A DNA stretch of 5,646 bases, taken from the NCBI GenBank assembly GCA_017549665.1, contig JAFYUD010000142.1:1-5646 (forward strand), read 5' to 3'. Positions 4,918-5,646 of the stretch are shown piece by piece. How positions within the stretch are numbered: the first letter of the stretch is position 1; each line of letters opens with the position of its first letter. Under the pieces are notes generated by a model that was not told the origin of the DNA, searched no databases, and worked only from the letters and a program-made list of their open reading frames with translations. The stretch is from Clostridia bacterium. Its GTDB lineage: Bacteria > Bacillota_A > Clostridia > Oscillospirales > Acutalibacteraceae. The translations under genes and the position numbers were made by a program.

Positions 4918-5646
4918 ATGTTAAGTGATATTCAGAAAGAAATAATCAGACTCAAGCAGGAAAAGGATATCTGCATCCTTGCGCACAGCTATCAGAGTGA
5001 GGATATTCTCGAAGTTGCAGACTTTGCCGGTGATTCATACGCTCTGAGCGTAAAGGCATCAAAGGTGCCGAACAAAACTCTTATTATGTGCGGTGTCCGA
5101 TTCATGGCAGAAACTGCAAAACTTCTCTCTCCCGAAAAAACAGTTTATCTCGCAAATCCCGATGCAGGCTGTCCCATGGCTGAGCAGTTTGACAAAGAAT
5201 ATATTAAACAGCTGCGAGATGCGGAATATAAAGATCACGCAGTTGTTGCTTACATAAATACTACTACAGATCTTAAAACAGTATGCGACGTATGTGTTAC
5301 ATCTTCATCTGCAGTCAAAATTGTAAAAAAAATGCCTGAGAAAGACATTCTCTTTATCCCCGACTGTAATCTCGGAGCTTATGTTGCAGAAAAATGTCCC
5401 GAAAAAAATATTAAGCTTCTTAACGGCGGTTGCCCCGTACATGCAGCTATTACCAAAGCAGAAGCTGAAGAAGCAAAAAGAAAGCATCCTGATGCTCTTC
5501 TTCTCATTCATCCGGAATGCAGAAAAGAGGTCACTGAACTTGCTGATTTTGCCGGCTCAACTGCAGACATCATGAATTTTGCAAAAGAAAGCGATGCAAA
5601 AGAATTTATTATCGGCACAGAAAACAGTATTGTTCAGCATCTGCAG
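4918..5646 (+). CDS. nadA: Quinolinate synthase NadA (3' end cut off by window edge)
   Basis: Cytoplasmic [4Fe-4S] enzyme that condenses iminoaspartate (from NadB) with dihydroxyacetone phosphate to quinolinate, the first committed product in de novo NAD synthesis. The 243 residues visible are open to the window edge; family members are about 300 long. Seen motifs: LAHSYQ (21-26, substrate-binding H23), GDSYALS (38-44), cluster Cys85 in DAGCPMA, AYINTTTDLK (111-120), TSSSA (128-132), FIPDCNLG (146-153), cluster Cys172 in GGCPVHA, HPEC (198-201) and GTE (233-235). The third cluster cysteine should lie just beyond base 5646. ATG at 4918 has AAAGGG 8 nt upstream. In related bacteria nadB and nadC usually follow; they would be outside the window. 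There is no functional tie to the deacetylase upstream, and the gene has its own strong promoter. Confidence 0.96.
   Translation, partial: MLSDIQKEIIRLKQEKDICILAHSYQSEDILEVADFAGDSYALSVKASKVPNKTLIMCGVRFMAETAKLLSPEKTVYLANPDAGCPMAEQFDKEYIKQLRDAEYKDHAVVAYINTTTDLKTVCDVCVTSSSAVKIVKKMPEKDILFIPDCNLGAYVAEKCPEKNIKLLNGGCPVHAAITKAEAEEAKRKHPDALLLIHPECRKEVTELADFAGSTADIMNFAKESDAKEFIIGTENSIVQHLQ

Noticed and set aside
5305..5575. Short open frames on both strands inside the nadA region
   Set aside because: nadA reads without interruption from 4918 to the window end with conserved cluster cysteines; the short frames have no support of their own.

Overview
The window looks like a stretch of ordinary chromosome from a low-GC Gram-positive bacterium, most likely a gut-type clostridium (Oscillospiraceae/Ruminococcaceae-like). 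The reasons are AT-rich DNA, purine-rich Shine-Dalgarno sites (AAGGAGG, AAAGGA), near-consensus sigma-A promoters, a YhaM-type exoribonuclease (a Firmicutes family), a PdaA-like deacetylase with a clostridial-style lipoprotein signal, and a DUF2804 protein. The lineage is inferred from gene content and style, not from a marker gene. No phage, transposon, CRISPR, tRNA or rRNA sequence was seen.

Left half (1-3559, minus strand): one compact four-gene operon reads leftwards from a good promoter at 3531-3559. In order of transcription it encodes a GtrA-family membrane protein (TTG start), the 3'-5' exoribonuclease YhaM (overlapping the previous gene by ATGA), a DUF2804 protein of unknown function, and ribosomal protein L11 methyltransferase PrmA, which runs off the left edge. 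Gaps are 17 bp or less, and each downstream gene has its Shine-Dalgarno in, next to or touching the end of the gene before it. Two of the four products act on RNA or the ribosome. The membrane protein and DUF2804 have no obvious functional link to them.

Centre (3560-3900): a divergent intergenic region holds a 62-aa glycine-rich, single-helix protein of unknown function, then a perfect 7-bp hairpin, then an extended -10 promoter very close to the next start codon.

Right half (3901-5646, plus strand): a lipoprotein polysaccharide deacetylase of the PdaA type (cell-wall modification) is followed by quinolinate synthase NadA (de novo NAD synthesis), which runs off the right edge. nadA has its own promoter, an exact TTGACA-17-TATAAT, whose -35 box contains the stop codon of the deacetylase gene.

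No new multi-gene system is evident. The most notable points are the perfect promoter embedded in a stop codon, the short-leader promoter of the deacetylase, the tandem repeat in the gtrA promoter, and two conserved-looking proteins of unknown role (DUF2804 and the 62-aa protein).
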